Origin: Bacillus swezeyi
Lineage (GTDB): Bacteria; Bacillota; Bacilli; Bacillales; Bacillaceae
Reading direction: 5' to 3'
NCBI RefSeq assembly: GCF_001969815.1
Contig: NZ_MRBK01000004.1
Location: forward strand, 1 to 64,000
DNA length: 64,000 nt
Position numbers and translations under genes: made by a program. The notes beneath the pieces were generated by a model. It made no database searches. It saw only the letters and a program-made list of their open reading frames with translations, and was not told the DNA's origin. Positions 9,026-18,053 of the stretch are shown here, piece by piece. Position 1 is the stretch's first letter. Each line of letters opens with the position of its first letter.

Positions 9026-10890
9026 AGGTGCTTCACTCTGTCCTTTTCTTCTTGTCTTTTGGCAGAATTCCATTTTGACATGTCTCCGACTAAATACCCG
9101 GTAATCCTTCTGATCCGTTCAATGAATGCTTCATCACTGTTTTTGCACTGCGGGCATTCATTATCAATGATGCCGGTAAACCCGCAGGCTTTGCAATGAT
9201 CAACGGGATGGTTGATGGATGAGTATCCCATGCCTTCTTGGCGCATCGCATTGACAAGTGTATCCATCGCTTTAATGTTTTTCTTTGGATCTCCGTCCAG
9301 CTCGATATAGCTGATGTGCCCGCCGTTGCACATCAGATGGAAAGCCGCTTCTTTTCTGATTTTTTCGATTGCAGTCAGCTTATAGTGGACAGGGATGTGA
9401 AACGAATTCGTATAATAAATCCGGTCTGTTACATTGTGAATGGAGCCGAATTGGATTTTGTCTTTTTTCACGAATTTACCTGACAACCCTTCTGCAGGTG
9501 TAGCGATCAGCGAAAAGTTCAGCTTGTATGTTTCTGTGGCTTCATCTGCCCTGTCTCTCATATATTGCACGATTTTTTTCCCAAGCTCAAACGATTCTTC
9601 GCTTTCCCCATGGTGTTTTCCCGTCAATGCTGTCAAGGCTTCAGCCAGTCCGATAAACCCGATGCTCAACGTACCATGCTTTAAAACGTCTTCAAGCGTA
9701 TCGTCGGGACCGAGCTGCCCGCTTTCATGCCAAATGCCTTGCGAATACAGGAATTTGAAGTCTTTCGCTCTTTTTTTACACTGAAAGGCGTACCGTTCCA
9801 GCAGCTGTTGAATCGTTAAATCGATATAATGGCTTAAAGAAGTAAAAAACTGTTCTATGTTTTCGCTCAGCAGCGCAATTTTGACGATGTTGATCGACGT
9901 AAATGACAAATTTCCTCTGCCGATGCTGTTTTCTTTTCCATGGATATTAGACATGACACGCGTTCTGCATCCCATATAAGCAATTTCACTTTCCGGTGTC
10001 CCGTCATAAAAAGGCTTGTTCACCGGAGAGTCAATAAAGCTGAAGTTGGGAAACAGCCTTTCTGCGCTCGTTTCTAATGCCAGCTGATATAAATCATAGT
10101 TTTTGTCTGTCTTATGGACGTTGATTCCTTCTTTCATTTTGAAAATCTGGATTGGAAAAATGGGCGTCTCCCCTTTGCCCAGGCCGGCTTTTGTCGCCTT
10201 GAGAACGTTTCTGATCAGCATGCGCCCTTCCATTGATGTATCCGTCCCGTAATTAATCGAGACAAACGGAACCTGTCCGCCGCCTCTGGAATGCATGCTG
10301 TTGGCATTATGTATAAAAGCTTCGCACGCCTGGTAGGTTGTCCGGTCCGTCTCTTCCCATGCCATTTCCCTTATTTCCTCTTCAGTTAATGAAGTCGGAT
10401 ATTGTTTGATCCGATTGACATGTTTTTCAAAGGTTTTGCGGACATAAGGCGCCAGGTCATAATCAAACATCGGGAATGACTGGCCTCCATGCTGCATATT
10501 TTGATTGGATTGAAAAATGATAGATGCGAGTGACAGGGCGCTCATAATGTCTTTTGGTTCCCTGAGGGAGCCGTGGCCTGTGTTAAACCCGCCTTTTAAC
10601 AGCTGCCCTAAAGGAATTTGGCAGCAAGTCGTTGTCCCGCTCGCCATAAAATCCAAATCGTGCGGATACAACACATTGTCATCGACCGCCTTCTTTATTT
10701 CCGGTGACATTAAGTAATGAAGCGCATAATGTCTGGAGCTCTCGGATGCAAACCGGCTCATTTGCCCCATCGGGGATCGGCCGTCTACATTGGCATTTTC
10801 CTGCATAATATCATGGTTTCCATACCCGACGATGTCGTGAAACGTTTCTGTCAGTTGTGATAATCCTTGTTCTTTACTGCCTGTTGTCAT
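9022..10890 (-). CDS. nrdD: Anaerobic (class III) ribonucleoside-triphosphate reductase
   Basis: Oxygen-sensitive glycyl-radical enzyme of 622 residues that makes deoxynucleotides without oxygen. The catalytic core is recognisable through GTTTCCQIPLGQLL, the HSRGGGQVPF segment and SIGFIGLAEALTAL. A C-terminal zinc ribbon (CKACGF and CPQCKN) is followed by RITGYLVGD, which holds the radical glycine. There is no N-terminal ATP-cone: the protein begins directly at the HDIVGYGNHDIMQENANVDG region, whereas E. coli NrdD is about 90 residues longer. ATG at 10890 is chosen because GGAGAG lies about seven bases before it and upstream codons fall in the promoter region. Tandem NrdR boxes precede it. 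Confidence 0.93.
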   Translation of the reverse strand: MTTGSKEQGLSQLTETFHDIVGYGNHDIMQENANVDGRSPMGQMSRFASESSRHYALHYLMSPEIKKAVDDNVLYPHDLDFMASGTTTCCQIPLGQLLKGGFNTGHGSLREPKDIMSALSLASIIFQSNQNMQHGGQSFPMFDYDLAPYVRKTFEKHVNRIKQYPTSLTEEEIREMAWEETDRTTYQACEAFIHNANSMHSRGGGQVPFVSINYGTDTSMEGRMLIRNVLKATKAGLGKGETPIFPIQIFKMKEGINVHKTDKNYDLYQLALETSAERLFPNFSFIDSPVNKPFYDGTPESEIAYMGCRTRVMSNIHGKENSIGRGNLSFTSINIVKIALLSENIEQFFTSLSHYIDLTIQQLLERYAFQCKKRAKDFKFLYSQGIWHESGQLGPDDTLEDVLKHGTLSIGFIGLAEALTALTGKHHGESEESFELGKKIVQYMRDRADEATETYKLNFSLIATPAEGLSGKFVKKDKIQFGSIHNVTDRIYYTNSFHIPVHYKLTAIEKIRKEAAFHLMCNGGHISYIELDGDPKKNIKAMDTLVNAMRQEGMGYSSINHPVDHCKACGFTGIIDNECPQCKNSDEAFIERIRRITGYLVGDMSKWNSAKRQEEKDRVKHL

Positions 10891-10907
10891 CCTGATCTCT
10901 CCTATTA

Positions 10908-10954
10908 AAACCATATATTGAGTTAGGTATATATACAAACACTACATATTGATA
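10908..10954 (-). promoter_or_regulatory. Two tandem NrdR boxes upstream of nrdD
   Basis: AAACCATATATTGAGT at 10908-10923 and ACACTACATATTGATA at 10939-10954 match the NrdR box consensus ACACWATATATWGTGT at about 13 and 12 of 16 positions. Their starts are 31 bases apart, the usual three helical turns between paired NrdR boxes. They sit just upstream of the nrdD ribosome site, as expected for repression by NrdR. Confidence 0.7.
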
Positions 10955-11011
10955 TTAGCACGGATTTCAGTCGTAAATTTCAACAATTTGGTGACGTTCT
11001 TTGAAAACGCC

Positions 11012-11056
11012 GAAAAAAAAAGCGCCGCGGATCTGGACAGTCCCGCGGCGCTTTTA
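11012..11056 (-). terminator. Terminator of the kdgKAT operon
   Basis: Ten-base perfect GC-rich stem AGCGCCGCGG/CCGCGGCGCT followed on the minus strand by nine T. Confidence 0.9.
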
Positions 11057-11064
11057 AGCCTGAA

Positions 11065-12050
11065 TCATTTATAGTCAATCGTTATTTGTTTTGGAGGCTT
11101 TCTCTGTCTCGTTCTTTTTTCTATCCAAACGGTCGCAAGCGGTGTCAGAAGTGAAGTGACAATGACGCTTGTGGCAATAATAGCCGTGGCTGACTCTGCC
11201 ACAGGGGCAAACATCGGGTTTGCATCCGCCAGGGCGTATGGGACGGCTACGGCCGCCCCGGCGGTTGATGACGCCGCCACCCCGGCCACCCCGTCTCCTC
11301 TCGCAATAAACTTGTCGAGTAAATAAAGGGAGGTTCCGGATAAAATGACAACCGATACACCGACAAAAATACCTAAAAGACCGGATTGAACCAGCATTTT
11401 AAAATCGAGCGTGTTTCCCAAAGAAAATGCGAAAAACGGGATAATCGCAGGGACGACCTTTCCAAATAAATCACGCAGATCAGGGTCAAGATTTCCAAGT
11501 ATGCAGCCAAGCAAAAACGGGATCACGGTTGCAGCAAGCGTCTCCCATGGAAATGCCGCCAGCCCTGTTACACCAAACGTTACCATCGTCATAAACGGGC
11601 CTGATTCGGTGCTGATAAAAGCAAAAGCACCGGCGTCTTCCTTTCGCCCCATATGGTTCATTAACGCCAAGTACAGCCCGCCGTTTGTTTCATTCATGAC
11701 CGCAACGATCGCCAAAACCGACAATCCTGCAAAAAATCCTGTTTGAATTCCTTCATCGGGAATAAACTGCGAAGCGATCAATCCCAATACAGCAGCAAAA
11801 CCAATCTTGCCGATCAGAAGCGTCAAACCTTTTCTGGCAATATAGCCTGAAGAGCGAAAGTCAATGGTGGCCCCACACAAAAGATGAATACGCCTAAAAT
11901 CGGCAGTGTTCCAGTAATCAGGGCACCCGTAAATCCGCCGAAAAATTCTGCCGTTCCGGGGGCGAACGTATTCAGCGTTGCGCCAAGAAACAGCGGAATA
12001 ATCATCATGCCCCCCGGCACACGTTCAATCGTTGCTTTAATTTTCATCAT
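11065..12050 (-). pseudogene. kdgT: 2-keto-3-deoxygluconate permease, one-base frameshift
   Basis: Proton symporter of the KdgT family. The N-terminal frame (12050 down to the shift) begins [20 protein letters not shown], and the C-terminal frame continues [16 protein letters not shown] to the stop at 11065. The join falls at the C4 run 11871-11874 (GTGGGGCC on the coding strand). One extra G would give an uninterrupted 328-residue protein, close to B. subtilis KdgT (330), with about ten membrane segments. As written, translation stops after about 75 residues. It is last in the kdgK-kdgA-kdgT operon. The lesion may be real, phase-variable or a homopolymer sequencing error. Confidence 0.88.
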
Positions 12051-12131
12051 TTAATCTCCCATTCTAAAGTAATGAAAACACAAAGCTATTGATCTACCAA
12101 AACCCGAATGATCTTCACGCTGCAGTATGGT

Positions 12132-12746
12132 TTATTTTTGTTTGACCTTTCTATTCAAGATGTGCTGAAGATCCTCTTCTGAAACTTTATCCAGCTGGCT
12201 TCCCACTCCTACGGCCAAAGCCCCGGCATCAAGCCATTTTTCCACCTCGCCCGGATGAATTCCTCCGGTCGGAATGAAGCGGATATTTGGGAAAGGGCCG
12301 GCGAGATTTTTCATATAGGAGATTCCTGAAGTTCCGCCGGGAAACAATTTAAGAATGCGAAATCCCTTTGAGACCGCTTCCATAATTTCGCTTGGTGTTA
12401 TCACGCCCGGTATAAAAAATGTATGCAATGATTCAATTTCATCGGCCAATTCTCCAGAAAACCCCGGGCTGACGATAAATTTCGCCCCTGCTGCAGCGGC
12501 TTCCCGCGCCTGCCGGCTTTCAATAACCGTTCCCGCCCCCACAAGAATGCCGTCTTTTTTCGCCAATTTTTCGATCAGCAGCGACGCACCCGGCGTGGTA
12601 TATGTGATTTCAATCGCAGTAATTCCTTTATCGATCAGACGCTCAATCGCTTCTTCAGCCGCTTCCATATTTTTCGCACGGATGACAGCGATCAGCCCGG
12701 CCTTTGCAAGATGCTCCTGCACTTTTTCGATCATGGACATTTCCAT
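12132..12746 (-). CDS. kdgA: KDPG/KHG aldolase
   Basis: Class I lyase of 204 residues that splits 2-keto-3-deoxy-6-phosphogluconate into pyruvate and glyceraldehyde 3-phosphate. The (beta/alpha)8 barrel shows the catalytic Glu of [10 protein letters not shown], the GAGTV strand, FIVSPGF and the Schiff-base Lys in [10 protein letters not shown]. The TGGI phosphate loop is near residue 165. The ATG at 12746 has GGGGG upstream and starts five bases after the kdgK stop, so the two are co-transcribed. It performs the last step for glucuronate, galacturonate and pectin breakdown products after KduI, KduD and KdgK. Confidence 0.92.
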   Translation of the reverse strand: MEMSMIEKVQEHLAKAGLIAVIRAKNMEAAEEAIERLIDKGITAIEITYTTPGASLLIEKLAKKDGILVGAGTVIESRQAREAAAAGAKFIVSPGFSGELADEIESLHTFFIPGVITPSEIMEAVSKGFRILKLFPGGTSGISYMKNLAGPFPNIRFIPTGGIHPGEVEKWLDAGALAVGVGSQLDKVSEEDLQHILNRKVKQK

Positions 12747-12751
12747 TATGG

Positions 12752-13717
12752 TTAACCCCCTATTTTTTGATTGTTTCCCAGGGCCGTCATAAAGTCTTTC
12801 AGCTGATCTCTCGACGGAAGGCCCTCCATATCCCCCGGAGCCATCACAGCGAGCGCTCCGATCGCATTTGCTCTTTGCACAGCTTCTTCCAATGGAAGCC
12901 GGTCTAAAAGTCCGCTGATGATCCCCACGGCAAAGCCGTCCCCCGCTCCAACGGTGTCGACCACTTTCTCAACGGCATAACCGGGCACATAGCCGTCTTT
13001 TTCGGCTGTCCGGTAATAAGCCCCCTCTTTTCCAAGCTTGACGACGATAAGCTTGACTCCCTGATTCAAGTAAAATTCCGCGATTTCTTCAGGTGTGTTG
13101 AACCCCGTCAGCAGCTTCCCTTCGCTGATTCCGGGAAGAAACCAGTCAGACTGGACGGCGATTTCATTGATCGTATGAACCATTGTCTGCTGATCGGGCC
13201 AAAGCTGGAAGCGAAGATTCGGATCAAACGAAATCGTTTTTCCGTCTTTCTTCATTTGCTGAACAGCATGGTGTGTAAATTCTTTCATGTCTTTTGATAA
13301 TGCCGGCGGTATACCCGTCATATGCATATGCCGCGCCTGCTTGAAATACTCGGCGGGATAATCGTGTATACTCATCGTACTTGCGGCAGATCCTTTCCGG
13401 TAATACGTCACATCGGGATCTCCGTTTTCAACCTTTGATTTGAGCAGTATCCCCGTCTGTCTGCCTGCCGTGCGTTTGACTTCCGAAATATCGACTCGTT
13501 CCTTTTTTAGTTCATTTAAAATAAACGTTCCGAGTGAATCATCCCCGACCTTGCTCATCCAGCCTATCCGAAAGCCTAAGCGGGCAAGCCCGACAGCAAC
13601 ATTCGTCTCAGCTCCGGCGAGCGCCTTGGAAAATGAAGACGCTTCATGGAGTTCACCTGCTTCATTAGCGTAGAACATCGCCATGGATTCACCGAATGTC
13701 ATGACATCAATTGTCAT
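12752..13717 (-). CDS. kdgK: 2-keto-3-deoxygluconate kinase
   Basis: PfkB/ribokinase-family sugar kinase of 321 residues that phosphorylates KDG to KDPG. Family signatures are the N-terminal GESMAMF strand, the [19 protein letters not shown] first pattern (here [10 protein letters not shown]) and the C-terminal [13 protein letters not shown] anion hole with its catalytic Asp. Start with GGGGGGGAA ribosome-site purines upstream. First gene of kdgK-kdgA-kdgT, separated from kdgR by a strong terminator and a KdgR/cre-type operator. The operon therefore has its own control rather than simply following kdgR. Confidence 0.92.
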   Translation of the reverse strand: MTIDVMTFGESMAMFYANEAGELHEASSFSKALAGAETNVAVGLARLGFRIGWMSKVGDDSLGTFILNELKKERVDISEVKRTAGRQTGILLKSKVENGDPDVTYYRKGSAASTMSIHDYPAEYFKQARHMHMTGIPPALSKDMKEFTHHAVQQMKKDGKTISFDPNLRFQLWPDQQTMVHTINEIAVQSDWFLPGISEGKLLTGFNTPEEIAEFYLNQGVKLIVVKLGKEGAYYRTAEKDGYVPGYAVEKVVDTVGAGDGFAVGIISGLLDRLPLEEAVQRANAIGALAVMAPGDMEGLPSRDQLKDFMTALGNNQKIGG

Positions 13718-13736
13718 TCTTTCCCCCCCTATTCAA

Positions 13737-13754
13737 AATGGTACCGGTTTCAAA
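13737..13754. promoter_or_regulatory. KdgR/cre-type operator before kdgK
   Basis: Minus-strand TTTGAAACCGGTACCATT resembles the two operators around kdgR/kduI and also fits the cre consensus WTGNAANCGNWNNCW. It lies 20 bases upstream of the kdgK start. Confidence 0.6.
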
Positions 13755-13765
13755 TGTACTGTTAG

Positions 13766-13808
13766 AAAAACACTCTCTCCCGGATACCGGGAGGGGCGAG
13801 TGTTTTTT
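13766..13808 (-). terminator. Terminator between kdgR and kdgK
   Basis: A hairpin pairing AACACTC with GAGTGTT and CTCCCGG with CCGGGAG, followed on the minus strand by a T-run. It separates kdgR from kdgKAT. Confidence 0.8.
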
Positions 13809-13825
13809 TGAAAGTGACGTTCTTC

Positions 13826-14842
13826 TTATAATGAATGTCTGAGGACTAATTCCGCCTCGAGCTCGATCGTTTGCGGAGCGCTTTCGTCTCCTTCAAGCCG
13901 TTTGATGATCCGCTCCATGGCGACCCTTCCCATTTCATGCGACGGCTGAGCGATGGTTGTAATTCCCGGACCGATTAACTTATACCATTCTGTATCATCG
14001 AAACCGGCAATCCCGATGTCTTCGGGAATGGATGCGCCCAGCTCGTAAAGGCAGCTGATGATTTTCAGCATCAAAAGCCCATTGTTTCCGAGAATGGCTT
14101 TTTTCCCTTCATTCATCGTCAAAAAGCTGTTGACAGACTGTAAAAGTGCCTCTTTGTCTTTGGCGTCGACTTCATAAACGAAAGGAATGCGCCCGGCATT
14201 GCGTTCCAGCGCAATCTCTGTGTAGGCTGAAACTCTTTCTTCCCGCGGACTGATCCCCTTCATCGGTTCGGTAAACAAGCCGACATGAGAATAGCCTTTA
14301 TCATACATCATATTAACGATCTGACTTGTGACGTCGCGGTTATTTGTTGTGACTGCATCAAGCTTGAGCCCGGGCACTTTCCGGTCAACGAGCACAATGG
14401 ATACGTCCTGGCTGATCAAATCCATTAGCACATCGTTGTTCTGGCCGGTGGTATTAATGATCAGCCCTTCAATGTAGTGCGCTTTCAACTTATAAAGCAT
14501 TTCTCTTTCTTTCTCTGGGCTGTTATCCGTATTGCAGACCATAATACTGTATCCATACTGATCACAAACCTCTTCCACGCCCCTCAAGGTCGCAACTGAA
14601 AACGGGTTTGTTATATCGGCTACTAAAAAGCCGATGACTTTGCTTTTTTTCACCTTCAAACCTTGGGCCATCTGACTGGGGCGGTAATTCAGCTCCTCGA
14701 TTGCCTTTTTAATGCTTTGAACCTTTTTTGGTGAAATGGCATCAAGCTTCCCATTGATATAGCGGGAAACCGTTGATTTTGAAACGCCCGCATGTGCGGC
14801 TACTTCGTTGATGGTTACTTTTGCTGCCTGTTTATCCTTCAT
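13826..14842 (-). CDS. kdgR: LacI-family repressor of KDG use
   Basis: LacI/GalR-type repressor of 338 residues. Residues 8-55 hold the helix-turn-helix TINEVAAHAGVSKSTVSRYING, with the hinge helix near YRPSQMAQGLK. The rest is a periplasmic-binding-protein-like sensor that binds 2-keto-3-deoxygluconate in known KdgR proteins. It is transcribed away from kduI and followed by its own terminator. A palindromic operator at 14867-14884 lies 25 bases before its start, pointing to autoregulation. Confidence 0.92.
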   Translation of the reverse strand: MKDKQAAKVTINEVAAHAGVSKSTVSRYINGKLDAISPKKVQSIKKAIEELNYRPSQMAQGLKVKKSKVIGFLVADITNPFSVATLRGVEEVCDQYGYSIMVCNTDNSPEKEREMLYKLKAHYIEGLIINTTGQNNDVLMDLISQDVSIVLVDRKVPGLKLDAVTTNNRDVTSQIVNMMYDKGYSHVGLFTEPMKGISPREERVSAYTEIALERNAGRIPFVYEVDAKDKEALLQSVNSFLTMNEGKKAILGNNGLLMLKIISCLYELGASIPEDIGIAGFDDTEWYKLIGPGITTIAQPSHEMGRVAMERIIKRLEGDESAPQTIELEAELVLRHSL

Positions 14843-14866
14843 TCAAGTACTCCTATACGCCTTAAA

Positions 14867-14884
14867 TTTGAAACCGATTTCAAA
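14867..14884. promoter_or_regulatory. KdgR operator (also fits cre) before kdgR
   Basis: TTTGAAACCGATTTCAAA: seven-base arms TTTGAAA/TTTCAAA are perfectly inverted around CCGA. The inner part also matches the CcpA cre consensus at every fixed base. Confidence 0.75.
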
Positions 14885-14986
14885 AACCTTATAACATTAG
14901 CATATCACATCAGCGAAATTTTGGAAGAGGCATTTTGAAAATTTTAGATTTGCACCCGCAAACTTCAGAAAAATATGAAAAGGCTG

Positions 14987-15015
14987 TTGACGATTACCAT
15001 TATTTTCTTTACAAT
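14987..15015 (+). promoter_or_regulatory. Sigma-A promoter of kduID
   Basis: TTGACG, 17-base spacer, TACAAT, directed at kduI. The predicted transcription start falls at the edge of the downstream operator. Confidence 0.8.
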
Positions 15016-15020
15016 TCATC

Positions 15021-15038
15021 TTTGAAACCGTTACCAAA
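15021..15038. promoter_or_regulatory. KdgR operator (also fits cre) at kduI start site
   Basis: TTTGAAACCGTTACCAAA, same layout as the operator at 14867, placed just after the kduI -10 box where a bound repressor would block initiation. Confidence 0.75.
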
Positions 15039-15094
15039 AACTTTGATGCTTCATTCAAGTTAAATGAAAACGCCCTATCCAAGGAGGAGAATGT

Positions 15095-15922
15095 ATGGAA
15101 AATCGTTACTCTGTTCATCCTGAACAAGCGAAACGATTCACAACCGCAGAGCTTCGCGAGCATTTTTTAATAGAGTCATTGTTTGTTGAAAATCGGCTGA
15201 ACATGTTTTATTCGCATGAAGACAGAGTTGTGATCGGCGGAGCCGTTCCTGTAAAAGAATCGATTCAGCTTGATGCCGGTGATTTCCTAAAAACGGAGTA
15301 TTTTCTTGAACGCCGCGAAATCGGGATTGTGAATGTCGGCAAACCTGGTGCGGTAAAGATCGGTGATGAAGAACATGTTTTGGGACATAAGGATTTTCTG
15401 TATATCGGTATGGGGACTCAAGACGTTTATTTCTCAAGCTTGGATGAAGGCGCAGCTAAGTTTTATTTTGTCTCGGCGACAGCGCATCAACATTATCCCG
15501 TCCAAAAAGCTTCGCTATCCGAACTGCCATACGACCATTTGGGGGAAGATGCCTCCTCGAACGTCCGCAATCTTTATAAAGTGATTCATGCAGACGGCAT
15601 TCAGAGCTGTCAGCTGATGATGGGCATCACCTTCCTTGAGCCTAATAATACGTGGAACACAATGCCGGCCCATGTACATGACCGGCGGATGGAGGCTTAT
15701 CTTTACCTTGACCTTGATGAGGATAGCAAGGTGTTTCACTTTATGGGGGAACCGGAGGAAACGCGCCATCTTGTAGTCGGAAATGAACAGGCTGTCATTT
15801 CACCGGCATGGTCTATCCACTCAGGTTCCGGCACCTCCAATTACTGCTTTATCTGGGCAATGGCCGGTGAAAACTACACATTTAAGGACATGGATGCTGT
15901 CCCGATGAATGTCATACGGTAA
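15095..15922 (+). CDS. kduI: 5-keto-4-deoxyuronate isomerase
   Basis: Cupin isomerase of 275 residues that converts 4-deoxy-L-threo-5-hexosulose uronate, from pectin or glycosaminoglycan oligomers, to 2,5-diketo-3-deoxygluconate. Recognised by the family N-terminus (RYSVHPEQAKRFTTAELREHFL), the TEYFLERREIGIVNVG segment and the zinc site MPAHVHDRRMEAYLY near residue 193. The HSGSGTSNYCFIWAM motif near 245 is also typical. GGAGG ribosome site seven bases before ATG. First gene of kduI-kduD, divergent from kdgR, with promoter and operator as above. Confidence 0.94.
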   Translation: MENRYSVHPEQAKRFTTAELREHFLIESLFVENRLNMFYSHEDRVVIGGAVPVKESIQLDAGDFLKTEYFLERREIGIVNVGKPGAVKIGDEEHVLGHKDFLYIGMGTQDVYFSSLDEGAAKFYFVSATAHQHYPVQKASLSELPYDHLGEDASSNVRNLYKVIHADGIQSCQLMMGITFLEPNNTWNTMPAHVHDRRMEAYLYLDLDEDSKVFHFMGEPEETRHLVVGNEQAVISPAWSIHSGSGTSNYCFIWAMAGENYTFKDMDAVPMNVIR

Positions 15923-15936
15923 GGATGTGAAGTGAG

Positions 15937-16700
15937 ATGGGACATCCTGAATCATATTTTTCTCTTAAAGGCAAAACAGCGCTTGTCACAGGGCCCGGCA
16001 CAGGGATCGGCCAAGGCATCGCTACAGCTCTCGCAAAAGCTGGGGCCGATATTATCGGTACGGCCCATACGAGCGGACTTGATGAAACAAAACGGCTCAT
16101 TGAAGATGCCGGCAGGACGTTTACGTCTTATCAGCTTGATATGGGGAACCTTGACGAGGTTGAGTCTTTTGCAAAAGAAGTTCTTGACCGTCATCAAATC
16201 GACATTCTGGTCAACAATGCCGGAACGATCCGCCGGGAAAAAGCGGCTGAGTTTTCCCGGGACAACTGGGAAACGGTGATCAATGTCAATTTGAACAGCT
16301 ATTTTTGCTGACACAGGCCGTCGGTCGGAAGATGATCCAGCGCAAACAAGGGAAAATCATCAACATCGCCTCTCTTCTTTCGTTTCAAGGCGGTATTCTC
16401 GTTCCGGCATATACGGCGAGCAAACACGCGGTAGCCGGACTAACCAAGTCTTTCGCCAATGAATGGGCCGCTCACAACGTTCAGGTGAATGCGATTGCAC
16501 CGGGATATATAGCAACCAACAATACAAAACAAATCCGCGAAGACAAAAACCGCAATGAGGAAATTTTAAAACGAATTCCGGCGGAGCGCTGGGGACAGCC
16601 GAATGACATTGCCGGTGCAGCACTGTTCCTTTCGTCTCCGGCTTCAGATTATGTAAACGGACACGTGTTAGCCGTTGATGGAGGATGGCTGGCAAGATAA
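15937..16700 (+). pseudogene. kduD: 2-dehydro-3-deoxygluconate 5-dehydrogenase, one-base frameshift
   Basis: NAD-dependent short-chain dehydrogenase that reduces diketo-deoxygluconate to KDG. Frame one carries the cofactor loop (TGPGTGIGQGIA) and NNAGT. It ends prematurely at LNSYFC. Frame two carries INIASLLSF, the catalytic YTASKHAVAG and the C-terminal VLAVDGGWLAR. The join lies at the T5 run 16302-16306: one extra T restores NSYFLLTQAVG and a 254-residue protein, the length of B. subtilis KduD. The first frame alone lacks the catalytic Tyr/Lys, so the gene as written is dead. Confidence 0.9.
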
Positions 16701-16753
16701 ACTTTCGAGGCTGCCGGCAATGGCTGGCGGCCTTTCATGCCGCCGAAAGTTCC
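16701..16753. terminator. Convergent terminator between kduD and the alcohol dehydrogenase gene
   Basis: Imperfect long hairpin with outer arms AACTTTCG and CGAAAGTT and inner GGC/GCC pairs, lying between two convergent genes. Confidence 0.55.
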
Positions 16754-17886
16754 TATGGCTTTAAAATGACTTTTATGGAATCATCTTCATGATCGTTGAA
16801 CAAGCGGTAGGCCCGTCCCGCTTCTTCAAGCGGAAGCTGATGTGTAATGATTTCTTTCGGGTCAAATTGATTCGCTTCAATTTTCTTAAAAATCTCAGGC
16901 ATTAAATGAATCACCGGCGCCTGCCCCATTTTCAGCGTGACATTCCTGGCGAAAAACGCTCCGAGAGGAAACATATTATAGTTGCTTCCATATACACCTG
17001 TGATCTGCACCGTTCCGCATTTCCGCACCGCCTTTGTTGAAATCTGGATCGGCCCGAGCGTCCCGCCCTGAAGCTTTAATTTTTGTTCAAGATATTCAAG
17101 CGGCGATTTTTTCCCATCCATGCCGACACAATCAATGACAACATCTGCTCCGCCCTTGGTGATTTCCTTCAAATGCTCCCCCATATCAGGATATTTTGTA
17201 AAATCAAATGTCTCAACACGGTTTAATGCTTCGGCCTGCTTTAAACGGTAGCTTAAGTAGTCTACGGCGATAACCCGTTTTGCTCCCTCCATCCAGGCAA
17301 ACTTTTGCGCCATTAATCCGACCGGACCGCAGCCGAGCACGATGACGGTATCCCCTTTTTTGACGCCCGCATGAATCACGCTCCAATAAGCGGTAGGCAG
17401 GACATCTGATAAGAAAAGCAGAGATTCATCCTCAAGCTCGCACGATTCGGGGATGACAAACGGCGTAAAGTTGCCGAATGGAACCTTCAAATATTCTGCC
17501 TGTCCTCCCGGATGATTGCCGAACTTCTCCGAATAGCCGAAATATCCGCCTGAATCATAGTGTGGATTGGAATTGTCACATTGGCTTTCCAATTTGTTTT
17601 CACAATAATAGCAATGCCCGCAAGCGACGGTAAACGGTATGACAACCCGGTCGCCCTTTTTCACCTTTGTCACGTCAGATCCTGTTTCTTCAACGATTCC
17701 CATCGGCTCGTGGCCAAGCTGAAAGCCTTTAGGAAGCGGAAAATTCCCTTGATAGAGATGCAAATCAGACCCGCAAATCGCCGTAGATGTAATCCGAACG
17801 ACAATATCGTCCTTTTTCTCAATTTTGGCGTCCTCCACTTGACTGACCTCAATATGCTGAGGCCCTTGAAACGTTACAGCCTTCAA
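16753..17886 (-). CDS. Zinc-dependent alcohol/formaldehyde dehydrogenase, AdhB-like
   Basis: Medium-chain dehydrogenase of 377 residues, close in length and motifs to B. subtilis AdhB and the glutathione-independent formaldehyde dehydrogenase branch. Catalytic zinc ligands are in AICGSDLHLY (Cys near 38) and GHEPMGIVEE (His-Glu near 59-60). The structural zinc set is CGHCYYCENKLESQC near 89-103. The NAD(P) fold is IVLGCGPVGLMAQ near 183. Start is TTG behind GGAGTG. It is a single gene convergent with kduD and divergent from a small ORF. The physiological substrate is unknown; a role in aldehyde or diol metabolism is inference. Confidence 0.85.
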   Translation of the reverse strand: MKAVTFQGPQHIEVSQVEDAKIEKKDDIVVRITSTAICGSDLHLYQGNFPLPKGFQLGHEPMGIVEETGSDVTKVKKGDRVVIPFTVACGHCYYCENKLESQCDNSNPHYDSGGYFGYSEKFGNHPGGQAEYLKVPFGNFTPFVIPESCELEDESLLFLSDVLPTAYWSVIHAGVKKGDTVIVLGCGPVGLMAQKFAWMEGAKRVIAVDYLSYRLKQAEALNRVETFDFTKYPDMGEHLKEITKGGADVVIDCVGMDGKKSPLEYLEQKLKLQGGTLGPIQISTKAVRKCGTVQITGVYGSNYNMFPLGAFFARNVTLKMGQAPVIHLMPEIFKKIEANQFDPKEIITHQLPLEEAGRAYRLFNDHEDDSIKVILKP

Positions 17887-18053
17887 CCGGTCACACTCCC
17901 TTCATTTCAGTTATTGATAGTGTCGCATAAAGCTGTGATCTTATTCAGATTTTTAAACAAACGTTTCATTAACAGAGGCTCTCCCGTACGGCACACAGAA
18001 AAAAGCTGAATCATCGGCGATGGCCATTCATAAATAAAAGAAACGGAGGTGTT

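Noticed and set aside
15138-15437. 99-codon reverse frame in kduI
   Set aside because: Shadow of a well-supported gene in another frame; no ribosome site or family.
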